This document shows, in pieces, positions 25,270 through 32,699 of a stretch of DNA of 64,000 nt. The DNA is from DMER64 sp049652385 (GTDB lineage Bacteria > Bacteroidota > Bacteroidia > Bacteroidales > UBA932). The DNA is taken from NCBI GenBank assembly GCA_049652385.1, contig JBASDX010000008.1:310001-374000 (forward strand), in the 5' to 3' direction. Position 1 is the first letter of the stretch. Every line of letters starts with the position of its first letter. The notes under the pieces were generated by a model that saw only the letters and a program-made list of their open reading frames with translations, had not been told where the DNA came from and did no database searches. A program made the translations under genes and the position numbers.

Positions 25270-26661
25270 TGTTATTAGTTTTTCGTTTATATTATAGATA
25301 TTCACTTTACGGTTTAAGTACGCTTTGAGTATTGCCGATCTGATACGGTTAACATGCTGCTCGGCTCTTATGCGCCTTATGCACTGCTGTTGCATAGTAT
25401 CGGGATACTTAGTGCCATCAAGAATGCTTTCAATGATTTTACCTGCCAGATTTGGAGGAATGTTATCAACTTTGTAGTCAAAGGAAATATTAGCAAGCAG
25501 ATTGAAGAGAGAGAAATATTCCCGCTCATCCTTTTTGCCTCTTACAATATTCAGGTCTTCAAAGTGTTTTGCAATGTTATTTGCAAAATCAATAACTTTT
25601 CCTGTTTTCCAGAATCTTATTGAAATACGAGCTGCATTGGGGGTTAAACCAAGTACATAAAACTGATTGTTACTATCGGTATTAAGTTTGCCCGTATGAA
25701 TTGCCTCAAACAGTGCTTTTACTTCGCGAACGTTCTTATCTGGATCATCTTTGGGTGCAGCAGCGAAAAAGGATGCAAACTGATTTTCGAAATCATTTTG
25801 TTGCTGAGCCCAAAACAGGACTGTGGTATCTGAGATTCTGAATTTATGTGTGGAATCCTTACCAAGCAATACGTTTAATGCAGTGGTATATGCATCTTCT
25901 GCTTTTTTAGAAACAGGTGCATTCATTCCTTGTTCTTTATAATATGAGTCATAACCAGATTTTTTCTGGAATCCCACAAGTTTGCCGCCACTTTTCCCTC
26001 CTGGTATTGATGTGGCTGAATGCAGAACAGCAATCGGTAGTTTCTCTCCTGTTATCAGACAAATTCCTTCATTGGTTTGGGCAAATTGTGCATCGTCAGA
26101 GTTATCTATGGCATTAATTTCATCGTGAAGGTTGTAATGTTCAGCAACGATATTGGCTTCACCAGCAACTCTGAATGAAAGATTACATCCTGTTATTTTA
26201 TGACAATCAGGCCAATTTTCATGTTGAAGAAGACTTTGTATGTTTCCTTCGTTTTCGTAGAATTTAGCTACTGCCTTAAAGTGTTCATTGTCGGGGTATT
26301 TTTCAGAGAGGTGACAGACCAAAGAGACAAAAGAGTTGTTTTGCTTTTCTGCATCTTTTTTTGCCTTGTCCGTATCATTTTTGGGCTGCCCAAGTACATA
26401 CCCCAAATGATCCCAAAGAACATTGGCAGTTTCAGCTGCTTTAGAACCTGTTCTACTTTTAGTTTTGATTACTAAAAACGACTTTGCTCTTTTTTGTTTT
26501 CCCTCTCCGTATCTGGTATCTTCGAGATTGATGAAATTTCCCTGACTATCGATTACGATTATAAAAGGGATATCTTTTCGTTCAAAACCAGCCGGAGCAA
26601 TATTGCTTTCCGGGTCGGCGGCTTTTCGCTGATAGTAATCGTAAAGTGCTTGTAAAATCAT
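24907..26661 (-). CDS. cas8c: Type I-C large subunit Cas8c (Csd1)
   Basis: A 584-residue Cas8c. It starts MILQALYDYYQRKAADPES, with the conserved PAGFERKDIPFIIVID block, and later CLITGEKLPIAVLHSA and KLVGFQKKSGYDSY. In the I-C complex Cas8c recognises the PAM and recruits Cas3. Its ATG overlaps the cas5 stop (ATGA, 26658-26661), so the two are translationally coupled. The last 120 codons also appear to encode the separate small subunit Cas11c from an internal ATG (next entry). The sequence is intact. Confidence 0.96.
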   Translation of the reverse strand: MILQALYDYYQRKAADPESNIAPAGFERKDIPFIIVIDSQGNFINLEDTRYGEGKQKRAKSFLVIKTKSRTGSKAAETANVLWDHLGYVLGQPKNDTDKAKKDAEKQNNSFVSLVCHLSEKYPDNEHFKAVAKFYENEGNIQSLLQHENWPDCHKITGCNLSFRVAGEANIVAEHYNLHDEINAIDNSDDAQFAQTNEGICLITGEKLPIAVLHSATSIPGGKSGGKLVGFQKKSGYDSYYKEQGMNAPVSKKAEDAYTTALNVLLGKDSTHKFRISDTTVLFWAQQQNDFENQFASFFAAAPKDDPDKNVREVKALFEAIHTGKLNTDSNNQFYVLGLTPNAARISIRFWKTGKVIDFANNIAKHFEDLNIVRGKKDEREYFSLFNLLANISFDYKVDNIPPNLAGKIIESILDGTKYPDTMQQQCIRRIRAEQHVNRIRSAILKAYLNRKVNIYNINEKLITMALDLDNKNQGYLCGRLFAVLEKIQEDAQPGINATIKDRYYGAASSTPVTVFGRLLNLSNHHLAKIGGGAKVHYERMIQEIMSGISSNGLPAHLSLDDQSRFAIGYYHQRQNLFTPKEKK

Positions 26662-27365
26662 CGGCGTACCTCCTCGCTATCGATTGGTGGAACCATAACT
26701 ACTCCTTTATTGAGCTGAGCCCTGAAAAACATTGGTTTAGGATCTTTTTCATCCGAGAAGTCCATGTCGTAAAGCATGAAACCGAGGTCACGGGTTTCAT
26801 CAACAGGTTTTATTTTTTCTCTTCCAGGATTTTCGACCAGTTTGAAATTGCATGAAAACTCACGACAGCCGAGATAGGGCTGATTGAAGCACTGTCCTTT
26901 TGTTGCCCTGCGTTCGAACATGGCATTGTATTTACCCGGGTTTTCGGTATTCCTTAATTTTTTTTCTTCTTCGCGGTCTCTCAATTCTTCAGGAGTTTCA
27001 AATCTGTTACGTTTACGTAACGGAATAAAATCCATCTCGGCATAAATTCTATAAGCAACATCACGTAAAAAGAGGCCTGCACGTTGCTGGCGGTCTTCTT
27101 CTATGAAAATGTGTTTTGATTTATCGCTCATTAACTTACCTACTTCATTCCGGCGTACAGATACCCAACGGACAGGATTTAAGACCTCAATTTTTTTGAT
27201 TTTCCACTGGATTGCCGGTTTCCAAAAGATAGCTTCGAAAACGGCACGAGCTGCCGAAGGGGTGATTACATCGTAACTTACTCGTTCCACCTTCATTTCT
27301 GGTCGAGTAAAACACGCATAGTCACCCCAAACTTCAATGCAAAATTCCTTATTATAATATTCCAT
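26658..27365 (-). CDS. cas5c: Type I-C Cas5 crRNA endonuclease
   Basis: A 235-residue Cas5 of the Cas5d/c type. It has EVWGDYACFTRPEMKVERVS and TPSAARAVFEAIFWKP, the conserved N-terminal blocks, followed by VRWVSVRRNEVG. I-C loci lack Cas6, and Cas5 cuts the pre-crRNA and stays on the 5' handle; consistent with that, no cas6 is present here. It starts 6 bases after cas3 ends and overlaps cas8c by 4. Confidence 0.96.
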   Translation of the reverse strand: MEYYNKEFCIEVWGDYACFTRPEMKVERVSYDVITPSAARAVFEAIFWKPAIQWKIKKIEVLNPVRWVSVRRNEVGKLMSDKSKHIFIEEDRQQRAGLFLRDVAYRIYAEMDFIPLRKRNRFETPEELRDREEEKKLRNTENPGKYNAMFERRATKGQCFNQPYLGCREFSCNFKLVENPGREKIKPVDETRDLGFMLYDMDFSDEKDPKPMFFRAQLNKGVVMVPPIDSEEVRR

Positions 27366-27371
27366 GATGTA

Positions 27372-29597
27372 TTATTTTATATAAATTTCTTCCAACCATT
27401 TACCATTTAACTGCATTCCTGAGTTATTACTGTATAAGCTTTGATGAGCCTGAATCCAACAGCCGTGGAGTTCAACAATTAAACCTGAATCTTTTAATTC
27501 TTGAAAATCTAGTTCGTTGACAGAGACTGTATATCGTTGCAGTTTTCGCATCAACCAGGATTCAGGGCCGTTTTTTTTAAGCTGATGGATTAAATCTGCT
27601 CCCTTCCTGTATTCAACAATGATTGTTTTGGAGCCTTTGTCATCGATTAAAACAAAATTCTGTGCTGCCGTTGCAAATTGAAATTGCATCGAGTACGCAT
27701 CTTTCCACAAACTATCCTTAATACCGGCTTTATCAAAATTGTCAATCTTGCTATAGAGCAACTGAAAGTATCGGTGAAAAGCCTGCGGGCTGAGTAAATC
27801 GTTCTCATTGTCAGTTTTGCCTGCCAATATTTCTTTAAATGTATCAGCTCCTTTGCGCATTAATCCAACGGGAGTGCCTTGGGAAGGAAAAAATACCTTC
27901 ATTTGGCCCAGTTTATTTTCGTAATTAAGTCTCCCTTCTCTGTTACAACGTCCGGCACATTGTGCTATTGAATCTAATCCGGCAATTGCCCTGTATACAA
28001 CGGGGAAGTCAATATCAACTCCTGCTTCAATTAATTGAGTGCTGATCACTCTAACAGGTAGATTTTCTTCTAACCTGCGTTTTATTTCATCGATTAAATC
28101 CATGATATGAGCAGTGCACATAAGACGTGAAAGATGTATTGTGTCTTCGGGCATCAGGTCATACAGTTCGCGACATTGTTTACGTGTATTAACTATGCAA
28201 AGCACTTGTCTGTATTGAACAAGTTCATCTGCTATTGTTTGCCAGTCAGTTGTGTGTGTGGTGTTGTCAGGAACATTTACTTCTACTCTTTTCAGGTCGG
28301 ATGCCAACCGGTCTATATCTTTTACTATTTCCCGAACTGAGTTTGGAGGAATTCCTTCAAAAGAAAACTGTCCATTCCCGCCAATGCGTCCAGTAAGTGC
28401 CGGCTGGGTGGCTGTTGAGAAAAGGATTGATACAGAATAATTATCAACTAATCCTTTAAGTGTTGACAAGATTGGATTTAAAAATTCGGGAGGTAACATT
28501 TGGGCCTCATCTAGAATTATAATGCTGTTGACTATATTATGAAGTTTTCTGCATCTTGAAGTTTTATTTGCAAACAACGATTCAAAAAGCTGGACATTGG
28601 TAGTAACTATAATTGGGGCGTCCCAATTTTCGGTTGCCAGTTTTTGTTTTTGGGAATTTAGGTCATCATCGATGTTGCTATGATGTTCAATAACATTCTC
28701 ATCACCGAATACCGACCTGTAAGTCTGAGCTGTTTGGGTGACGATGCTTGTATAAGGAATAGCAAATATTATACGGGATTTGTTGTATTTTAATGCATGG
28801 ATTAATGCCCATGCCATAGAAGACAAAGTTTTACCACCTCCTGTAGGTACTGTTATTGAAAAGAAACCGGGTTTGAGGTTACCTGATTCAATGCAGTCAT
28901 TTAATATTTTGCTTCTTATGGAGTTAACCTTCGTATCTGGTGCCGATTCGGTTATTCTCTTCATGAAGTTTTTAAAACGATGGTTCAGCACATATAAAGA
29001 ATCATACTTTCCTCTCTTTTCGAAAGACTCAGGGTTCATAAATCTTTCGGTGTCAAGGTAATCAGCGTCTACCAAACAAGAGAACAGCATTCTTATCCAT
29101 AAATGGACCTGATGTGGATTGAGTTGCTTTCCTGTTGGAGGAGTCAGATTGATTTTTTCAAGAAATGCGGATGGTATTTTTGCTCTGATCTTATCGAGGA
29201 ACTCTTGTTTTTTTAATCTGTCATTTAAATCACCGGGTATGCCGGGTTCGGGTAACCAATTATGCAACCCTGCATGATGGCCTGCTATGCAGTAAGATAC
29301 AGGAGGCCACAAAGAAGGATATAATTCTTTCGCTAGAATTGCTGCTGCTGAAGTGTGATCCGTTTTGCCTAATTTATCACCTTCTTGAAAACCAGAATTT
29401 ATCTTAATGTATTCTTGGAAATCATCAGAATATTTCCCTAAATCATGCCACAATCCCAATAACCATCCCCAATCGCGATTGCAAAAATCGGAAGTGAATT
29501 TTGCACATAACTTAGCGGTACCGGAAAGATGGTCAAAAAGACTTTGAATTTTGAAATTACCGGAATCATCTAATTTTATGTGTGCTATAGAGTTCAA
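27372..29597 (-). CDS. cas3: Cas3 HD nuclease-helicase
   Basis: A 741-residue Cas3 with N-terminal HD nuclease (LFDHLSGTAKL, LGLWHDLGKYSDDF, GHHAGLHNW) and superfamily 2 helicase (motif I VPTGGGKTLSS, motif II ILDEAQMLPP with DEAQ, motif III FSTATQPAL, motif VI QCAGRCNREG). Cas3 degrades DNA marked by the Cascade complex. The frame begins with TTG at 29597 (MNSIAHIKLDD); because the conserved xxIAHI start of I-C Cas3 follows at once and there is no nearby ATG, TTG is probably the real start. First gene of the cas operon; its promoter was not clearly located. Confidence 0.96.
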   Translation of the reverse strand: MNSIAHIKLDDSGNFKIQSLFDHLSGTAKLCAKFTSDFCNRDWGWLLGLWHDLGKYSDDFQEYIKINSGFQEGDKLGKTDHTSAAAILAKELYPSLWPPVSYCIAGHHAGLHNWLPEPGIPGDLNDRLKKQEFLDKIRAKIPSAFLEKINLTPPTGKQLNPHQVHLWIRMLFSCLVDADYLDTERFMNPESFEKRGKYDSLYVLNHRFKNFMKRITESAPDTKVNSIRSKILNDCIESGNLKPGFFSITVPTGGGKTLSSMAWALIHALKYNKSRIIFAIPYTSIVTQTAQTYRSVFGDENVIEHHSNIDDDLNSQKQKLATENWDAPIIVTTNVQLFESLFANKTSRCRKLHNIVNSIIILDEAQMLPPEFLNPILSTLKGLVDNYSVSILFSTATQPALTGRIGGNGQFSFEGIPPNSVREIVKDIDRLASDLKRVEVNVPDNTTHTTDWQTIADELVQYRQVLCIVNTRKQCRELYDLMPEDTIHLSRLMCTAHIMDLIDEIKRRLEENLPVRVISTQLIEAGVDIDFPVVYRAIAGLDSIAQCAGRCNREGRLNYENKLGQMKVFFPSQGTPVGLMRKGADTFKEILAGKTDNENDLLSPQAFHRYFQLLYSKIDNFDKAGIKDSLWKDAYSMQFQFATAAQNFVLIDDKGSKTIIVEYRKGADLIHQLKKNGPESWLMRKLQRYTVSVNELDFQELKDSGLIVELHGCWIQAHQSLYSNNSGMQLNGKWLEEIYIK

Positions 29598-30061
29598 GGT
29601 TTTAAATTATTTCAAACTTCTTTATTGAGTATGTTAAATTGGATTCTAAGCTATTAAATGACACCGTCAAAACGTGACGTAGCACTAAATATAGCAGTTA
29701 TTTCTTTGATAAACAATATTTATTGGGGATATTGTTTTAATAATAAATTGCCAAGATGCGTTTTGTTCCTGCTTAGATGTATTTTTGGTACAGGTCGCGA
29801 ATATCATCAATGTTGAGGTAACAATTTGTGACAGCAATTTGTACTGCCAGCAGATAAATGTAGAAATACCATTTCAAGTGCTTACTAGCAATGGTATATC
29901 AATATAGATGGTTCTGCTACTTTTCATCTGAATCCGGTCGAAATTTGCAACTGCTTCGAGTTTTTACCTAATCCGGGAAGTTGGTGAGGAAAAATATAAA
30001 ATATCGGAATAGATGTTGACTAATTGGGGGCTTTTTGTAATTTGGTAAGCAAAATGACAGA
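29598..30061. other. 464-bp gap between cas3 and the EEP gene
   Basis: The region must hold the cas operon promoter (minus) and the EEP promoter (plus; a candidate TTG at about 30016 followed 19 bases later by TAATTTGG, imperfect). It also contains a frameshifted coding remnant at 29773-29963. Nothing else was recognised. Confidence 0.4.
29773..29963 (-). pseudogene. Frameshifted coding remnant, possibly of a transposase
   Basis: Two overlapping minus frames read like the two parts of one protein end: 29874-29963 (KLEAVANFDRIQMKSS, then RTIYIDIPLLV) and, after a +1 shift, 29773-29898 (SKHLKWYFYIYLLAVQIAV, then NCYLNIDDIRDLYQKYI, stop). The second part resembles in flavour the C-terminal helices of DDE transposases, but I cannot name a family. 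No terminal repeats were found. Confidence 0.3.
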
Positions 30062-30907
30062 ATGATAGAGATAATCAGTTGGAATATTTCCTACATGAGG
30101 ACATCCGAAAAGAAAATAAAGGCTTTAGAGAGTCTTATTGCGAGTAGAGCAAAAGAAGACGCATGGATTATCTGCCTGCAGGAAGTGACGCTGGCGTTTT
30201 ATGCGTTATATAAAGAAAAGGATGTGTTTAGTAATCATACTTATTCTCTACATTTTCGCGAGCGTGGCGTTTATGAAGGGAAAAACAGAGAGCTTGGCTG
30301 CTTAATTGTGGCTTCAGGGAATGTTGACATAACCTCTTCGTTTCTTATTGATCGAGCCCTTTTCCCGGAAAGAGCATTGGTGGCGGAAATGACTGCAGGT
30401 GATAAATCTTTTCAAACCATCTGTTTTCATTCGTTGACAGGTGTTGGCTATAAGAGGGCAAAATCTGCCCATTTTGCGGCATTGGTTGATTATTTACACA
30501 ATAGGAAAGGTAAACCAACGGTTTTGTGTTGTGATTTGAATGAGCCTGAAGTAGATCATTTCCAACTAGACAAAAACGTGTATTTTAGTCAGTACAGAGG
30601 AGATAAAGGGGATGATCCGGCACGTATTTTAAACCCTGAAGGAATTCATGATTTAGAAGATGCTTTCAGGATTTGGCTGCGGCAAAAAGGTGCTCTGAGC
30701 TCTGAAATAAAGCATAGACAAGAAAGCGCAGAGGATATCAAAAACAGCCCGCTAGCTGTGTCTCACAAAGTTGGAAGAATTCACTCCAAAAGGTATGACT
30801 TTATCATGGTCTCGCCCCACTTTGTCGTACACTCAATGCAGTATGATTATGAAGGAGGTGTAGAAAATGGGAGTGACCACGCACTGTTAATAGGAAAATT
30901 TTCGTAA
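30062..30907 (+). CDS. Cytoplasmic endonuclease/exonuclease/phosphatase family protein
   Basis: A 281-residue EEP-fold protein without signal peptide, unlike the EEP lipoprotein at 4839. Key residues are visible: Asn in IISWNISYM, the metal ligand Glu in CLQEVTL, His in CFHSLTGVG, Asp-Asn in LCCDLNEP, YDFIMVSP, and the terminal Asp-His in NGSDHALLIG. All catalytic positions look intact, so it should be an active phosphodiesterase. It stands between the cas operon and tRNA-Val. A nuclease role is possible, but small-molecule or lipid phosphate substrates cannot be excluded. It seems to be transcribed alone. Confidence 0.8.
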   Translation: MIEIISWNISYMRTSEKKIKALESLIASRAKEDAWIICLQEVTLAFYALYKEKDVFSNHTYSLHFRERGVYEGKNRELGCLIVASGNVDITSSFLIDRALFPERALVAEMTAGDKSFQTICFHSLTGVGYKRAKSAHFAALVDYLHNRKGKPTVLCCDLNEPEVDHFQLDKNVYFSQYRGDKGDDPARILNPEGIHDLEDAFRIWLRQKGALSSEIKHRQESAEDIKNSPLAVSHKVGRIHSKRYDFIMVSPHFVVHSMQYDYEGGVENGSDHALLIGKFS

Positions 30908-30929
30908 TTTTGCCGCGCATTGACATTTT

Positions 30930-31004
30930 GAGTTGTTAGCTCAGCTGGTTTAGAGCACTACCTTGACAGGGTAGGGGTCACTGGTTCGAATCCAGTACAA
31001 CTCA
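30930..31004 (+). tRNA. tRNA-Val (anticodon GAC)
   Basis: Acceptor arms GAGTTGT (30930-30936) and ACAACTC (30997-31003) pair fully; discriminator A at 31004. D-arm TAGCTCAGCTGG, anticodon stem CTACC/GGTAG with loop TTGACAG (anticodon GAC at 30965-30967), and T-arm ACTGGTTCGAATCCAGT. CCA is not encoded directly after the discriminator. It reads valine codons GUC/GUU. Confidence 0.95.
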
Positions 31005-31011
31005 CTACCAA

Positions 31012-31028
31012 TTTATGCGTCGCATAAA
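31012..31028. repeat. Perfect palindrome just after tRNA-Val
   Basis: TTTATGCG, one T, CGCATAAA: 8-bp arms with a 1-nt centre, eight bases after the tRNA. The core ATGCGTCGCAT differs by one base from ATGCGTTGCAT in the inverted repeat at 12680-12690. Confidence 0.5.
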
Positions 31029-31064
31029 ATGATTAATACTCTGTATTAGAGTAGTTTATAGAAA

Positions 31065-31089
31065 AACGTACCTTAGGGTGCGTTTTTTT
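31065..31089 (+). terminator. Terminator downstream of tRNA-Val
   Basis: AACGTACC (31065-31072) pairs with GGTGCGTT around TTAG, followed by a run of T to 31089. One position pairs as G-T or mismatch. It ends the tRNA transcript and perhaps the EEP transcript. Confidence 0.6.
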
Positions 31090-31168
31090 GTAATATGGAT
31101 GTACAAAATACCCTGTTCTACCTTTTCAACGGGAACCGGAAGATAAACGTGAAACAGTAACGGTGAAC

Positions 31169-31257
31169 GGACTGTAGCGGCTAAGGAAAACGTTGGCTCC
31201 CGAATAGGGAGGGGACCCGCCGTAGGTGGGGAGGATTTTCCGAGCCACTACAGCCGG
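31169..31257. repeat. Branched palindromic element with two inner hairpins
   Basis: An outer stem pairs 31172-31190 with 31236-31253: CTGTAG/CTACAG, GGCT/AGCC and GGAAAA/TTTTCC with small internal loops. Inside it are two hairpins, CTCCC/GGGAG (31196-31210) and CCCGCC/GGTGGG (31216-31230). The layout is that of a structured RNA or a folded single-stranded DNA repeat. A 60-codon minus ORF (31126-31308) overlaps it and is probably not real. Confidence 0.55.
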
Positions 31258-31304
31258 ACGCCTCTCCTGCCAAGAGGGTAAAAAAGTGCCATAAAATGGA
31301 GCAT

Positions 31305-31511
31305 TCATGCGTCCTCCAGATAGTCTTTGGCGGCCTGGTATTCTTCATTGGGAACACGTACAGATACGTATTTCTTTCCTTGTGTAGCCTGGAACGGCAA
31401 AATGGAATTCATGCTGTTGTCAAAGACAACGGGGTGGAATCCTTCGTTTTCCAGATTTCCTTTTATCACGTTGGCTTCAAAAAGCGTATGGCATTCAGCT
31501 ACGGTTTTCAT
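31305..31511 (-). CDS. DUF2007-family small protein
   Basis: The ATG at 31511 gives 68 residues, MKTVAECHTLFEANVIKG, then NLENEGFHPVVFDN and a C-terminal VRVPNEEYQAAKDYLED. This is the ordinary length and pattern of DUF2007, a small fold distantly like the PII/ACT group and described as putative signal transducing. The frame can be extended 81 codons upstream, but that part overlaps the divergent DUF362 gene and has no family character. A -7-like box (minus TATCTTTA, 31536-31543) lies 24 bases upstream. Role unknown. Confidence 0.82.
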   Translation of the reverse strand: MKTVAECHTLFEANVIKGNLENEGFHPVVFDNSMNSILPFQATQGKKYVSVRVPNEEYQAAKDYLEDA

Positions 31512-31583
31512 GGGATGCGGTATTGATTTTCTCCCTAAAGATACGCAAAAACTTCTTAACTTAGCCGCCATAAAAACTGGGCT

Positions 31584-32699
31584 ATGAGTAACGTATATTA
31601 TACCAACCTGCGGTCGCGTCCGGGCAGAAGTCTGCCTAAAAAAATGGAGCTGCTGGTCAAGGCAGCCGGAATAGGGGACCTGCCGTGCAAAGACAAATTC
31701 ACCGCCATCAAAATCCATTTTGGAGAGCTGGGCAACATGGCCTTTCTGCGCCACAACTATGCAGCCCGTATGGCCGAGCTGCTAAAGAATATGGGGGCCC
31801 GGCCGTTTTTGACAGACACCAACACCTTGTACAGCGGGTCGCGTTCCAACGCCGTAGACCATCTGCATACGGCTTTTTTGAACGGATACAACGCCATCAG
31901 TGTGCCCCATGCACCGGTGATCATTGCAGACGGGCTGAAAGGAACGGACGAGGTAGTGATTCCGCTGCCCGAAGGCGAATACTGCAAAGAAGCCCGCATT
32001 GCCTCGGCCATTGCCGGGGCCGATGTGCTGGTGAGCATGACGCATTTCAAAGGCCATGAGCAGGCCGGCTTTGGAGGGGCGCTGAAAAACGTGGGTATGG
32101 GCGGTGCCAGCGTGGGTGGAAAATTGCATATGCACTCCGATTCCCAGCCGGTCATAGCGCGGGAAAACTGCATAGGCTGTAACGTCTGCGTGGCCAATTG
32201 CCGCCATAAAGCCGTGACCCTGGATGCAGAAAGAAAAGCTGTCATAGATTATGAAATCTGTGTAGGGTGCGGCCAATGCATAGCCGTTTGTCAGTACGAT
32301 GCGGCCAGGCCCGGAAAGTACTCTTCCACGCAGGAGCTGACGGCGAAAATAGCCGAATACGCACTGGCCGTACTCAGAGACAAACCGCATTTTCACGTGG
32401 CTTTTATTATGGACGTATCGCCGCATTGCGATTGCTGGAGCATGAACGACGTACCCATTGTGCCCGACATAGGCATGCTGGCCTCGTTTGATCCGCTGGC
32501 CCTGGACCAGGCCTGCTTTGACTTGGTGCGAAAGGCGCCGGCTATGCCGGACAGTATGGCCAATCCGGAAGGCAAAGAAACGCTGGAAGGGGCCGATAAG
32601 TTTACGTGCGTCCATCCGCGTACAGACGGGGTATTTGGTTTGGCGCATGCCGAGAAAATGAAACTGGGATCCCGTACCTATACCTTGATTGAAGTATGA
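31584..32699 (+). CDS. DUF362 protein with two [4Fe-4S] ferredoxin motifs
   Basis: A 371-residue protein. The DUF362 domain occupies about residues 1-185 (TAIKIHFGELGN, FLTDTNTLYSGSR, VSMTHFKGHEQAGFGGALKN). Two ferredoxin cluster motifs follow: CIGCNVCVANCRH and CVGCGQCIAVC (about residues 194-235). The C-terminal part (VAFIMDVSPHCDCW, DPLALDQACFDL) closes the DUF362 fold. Family members are cytoplasmic iron-sulfur proteins of unresolved function, perhaps electron carriers. Its TGA overlaps the ATG of the GH92-like gene (ATGA, 32696-32699), so the two are translated together, although the second product is exported. Confidence 0.9.
   Translation: MSNVYYTNLRSRPGRSLPKKMELLVKAAGIGDLPCKDKFTAIKIHFGELGNMAFLRHNYAARMAELLKNMGARPFLTDTNTLYSGSRSNAVDHLHTAFLNGYNAISVPHAPVIIADGLKGTDEVVIPLPEGEYCKEARIASAIAGADVLVSMTHFKGHEQAGFGGALKNVGMGGASVGGKLHMHSDSQPVIARENCIGCNVCVANCRHKAVTLDAERKAVIDYEICVGCGQCIAVCQYDAARPGKYSSTQELTAKIAEYALAVLRDKPHFHVAFIMDVSPHCDCWSMNDVPIVPDIGMLASFDPLALDQACFDLVRKAPAMPDSMANPEGKETLEGADKFTCVHPRTDGVFGLAHAEKMKLGSRTYTLIEV

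Noticed and set aside
31126..31308. 60-codon minus-strand ORF
   Set aside because: It overlaps the branched palindromic element, and the sequence is explained by the hairpin arms; no gene-like context.
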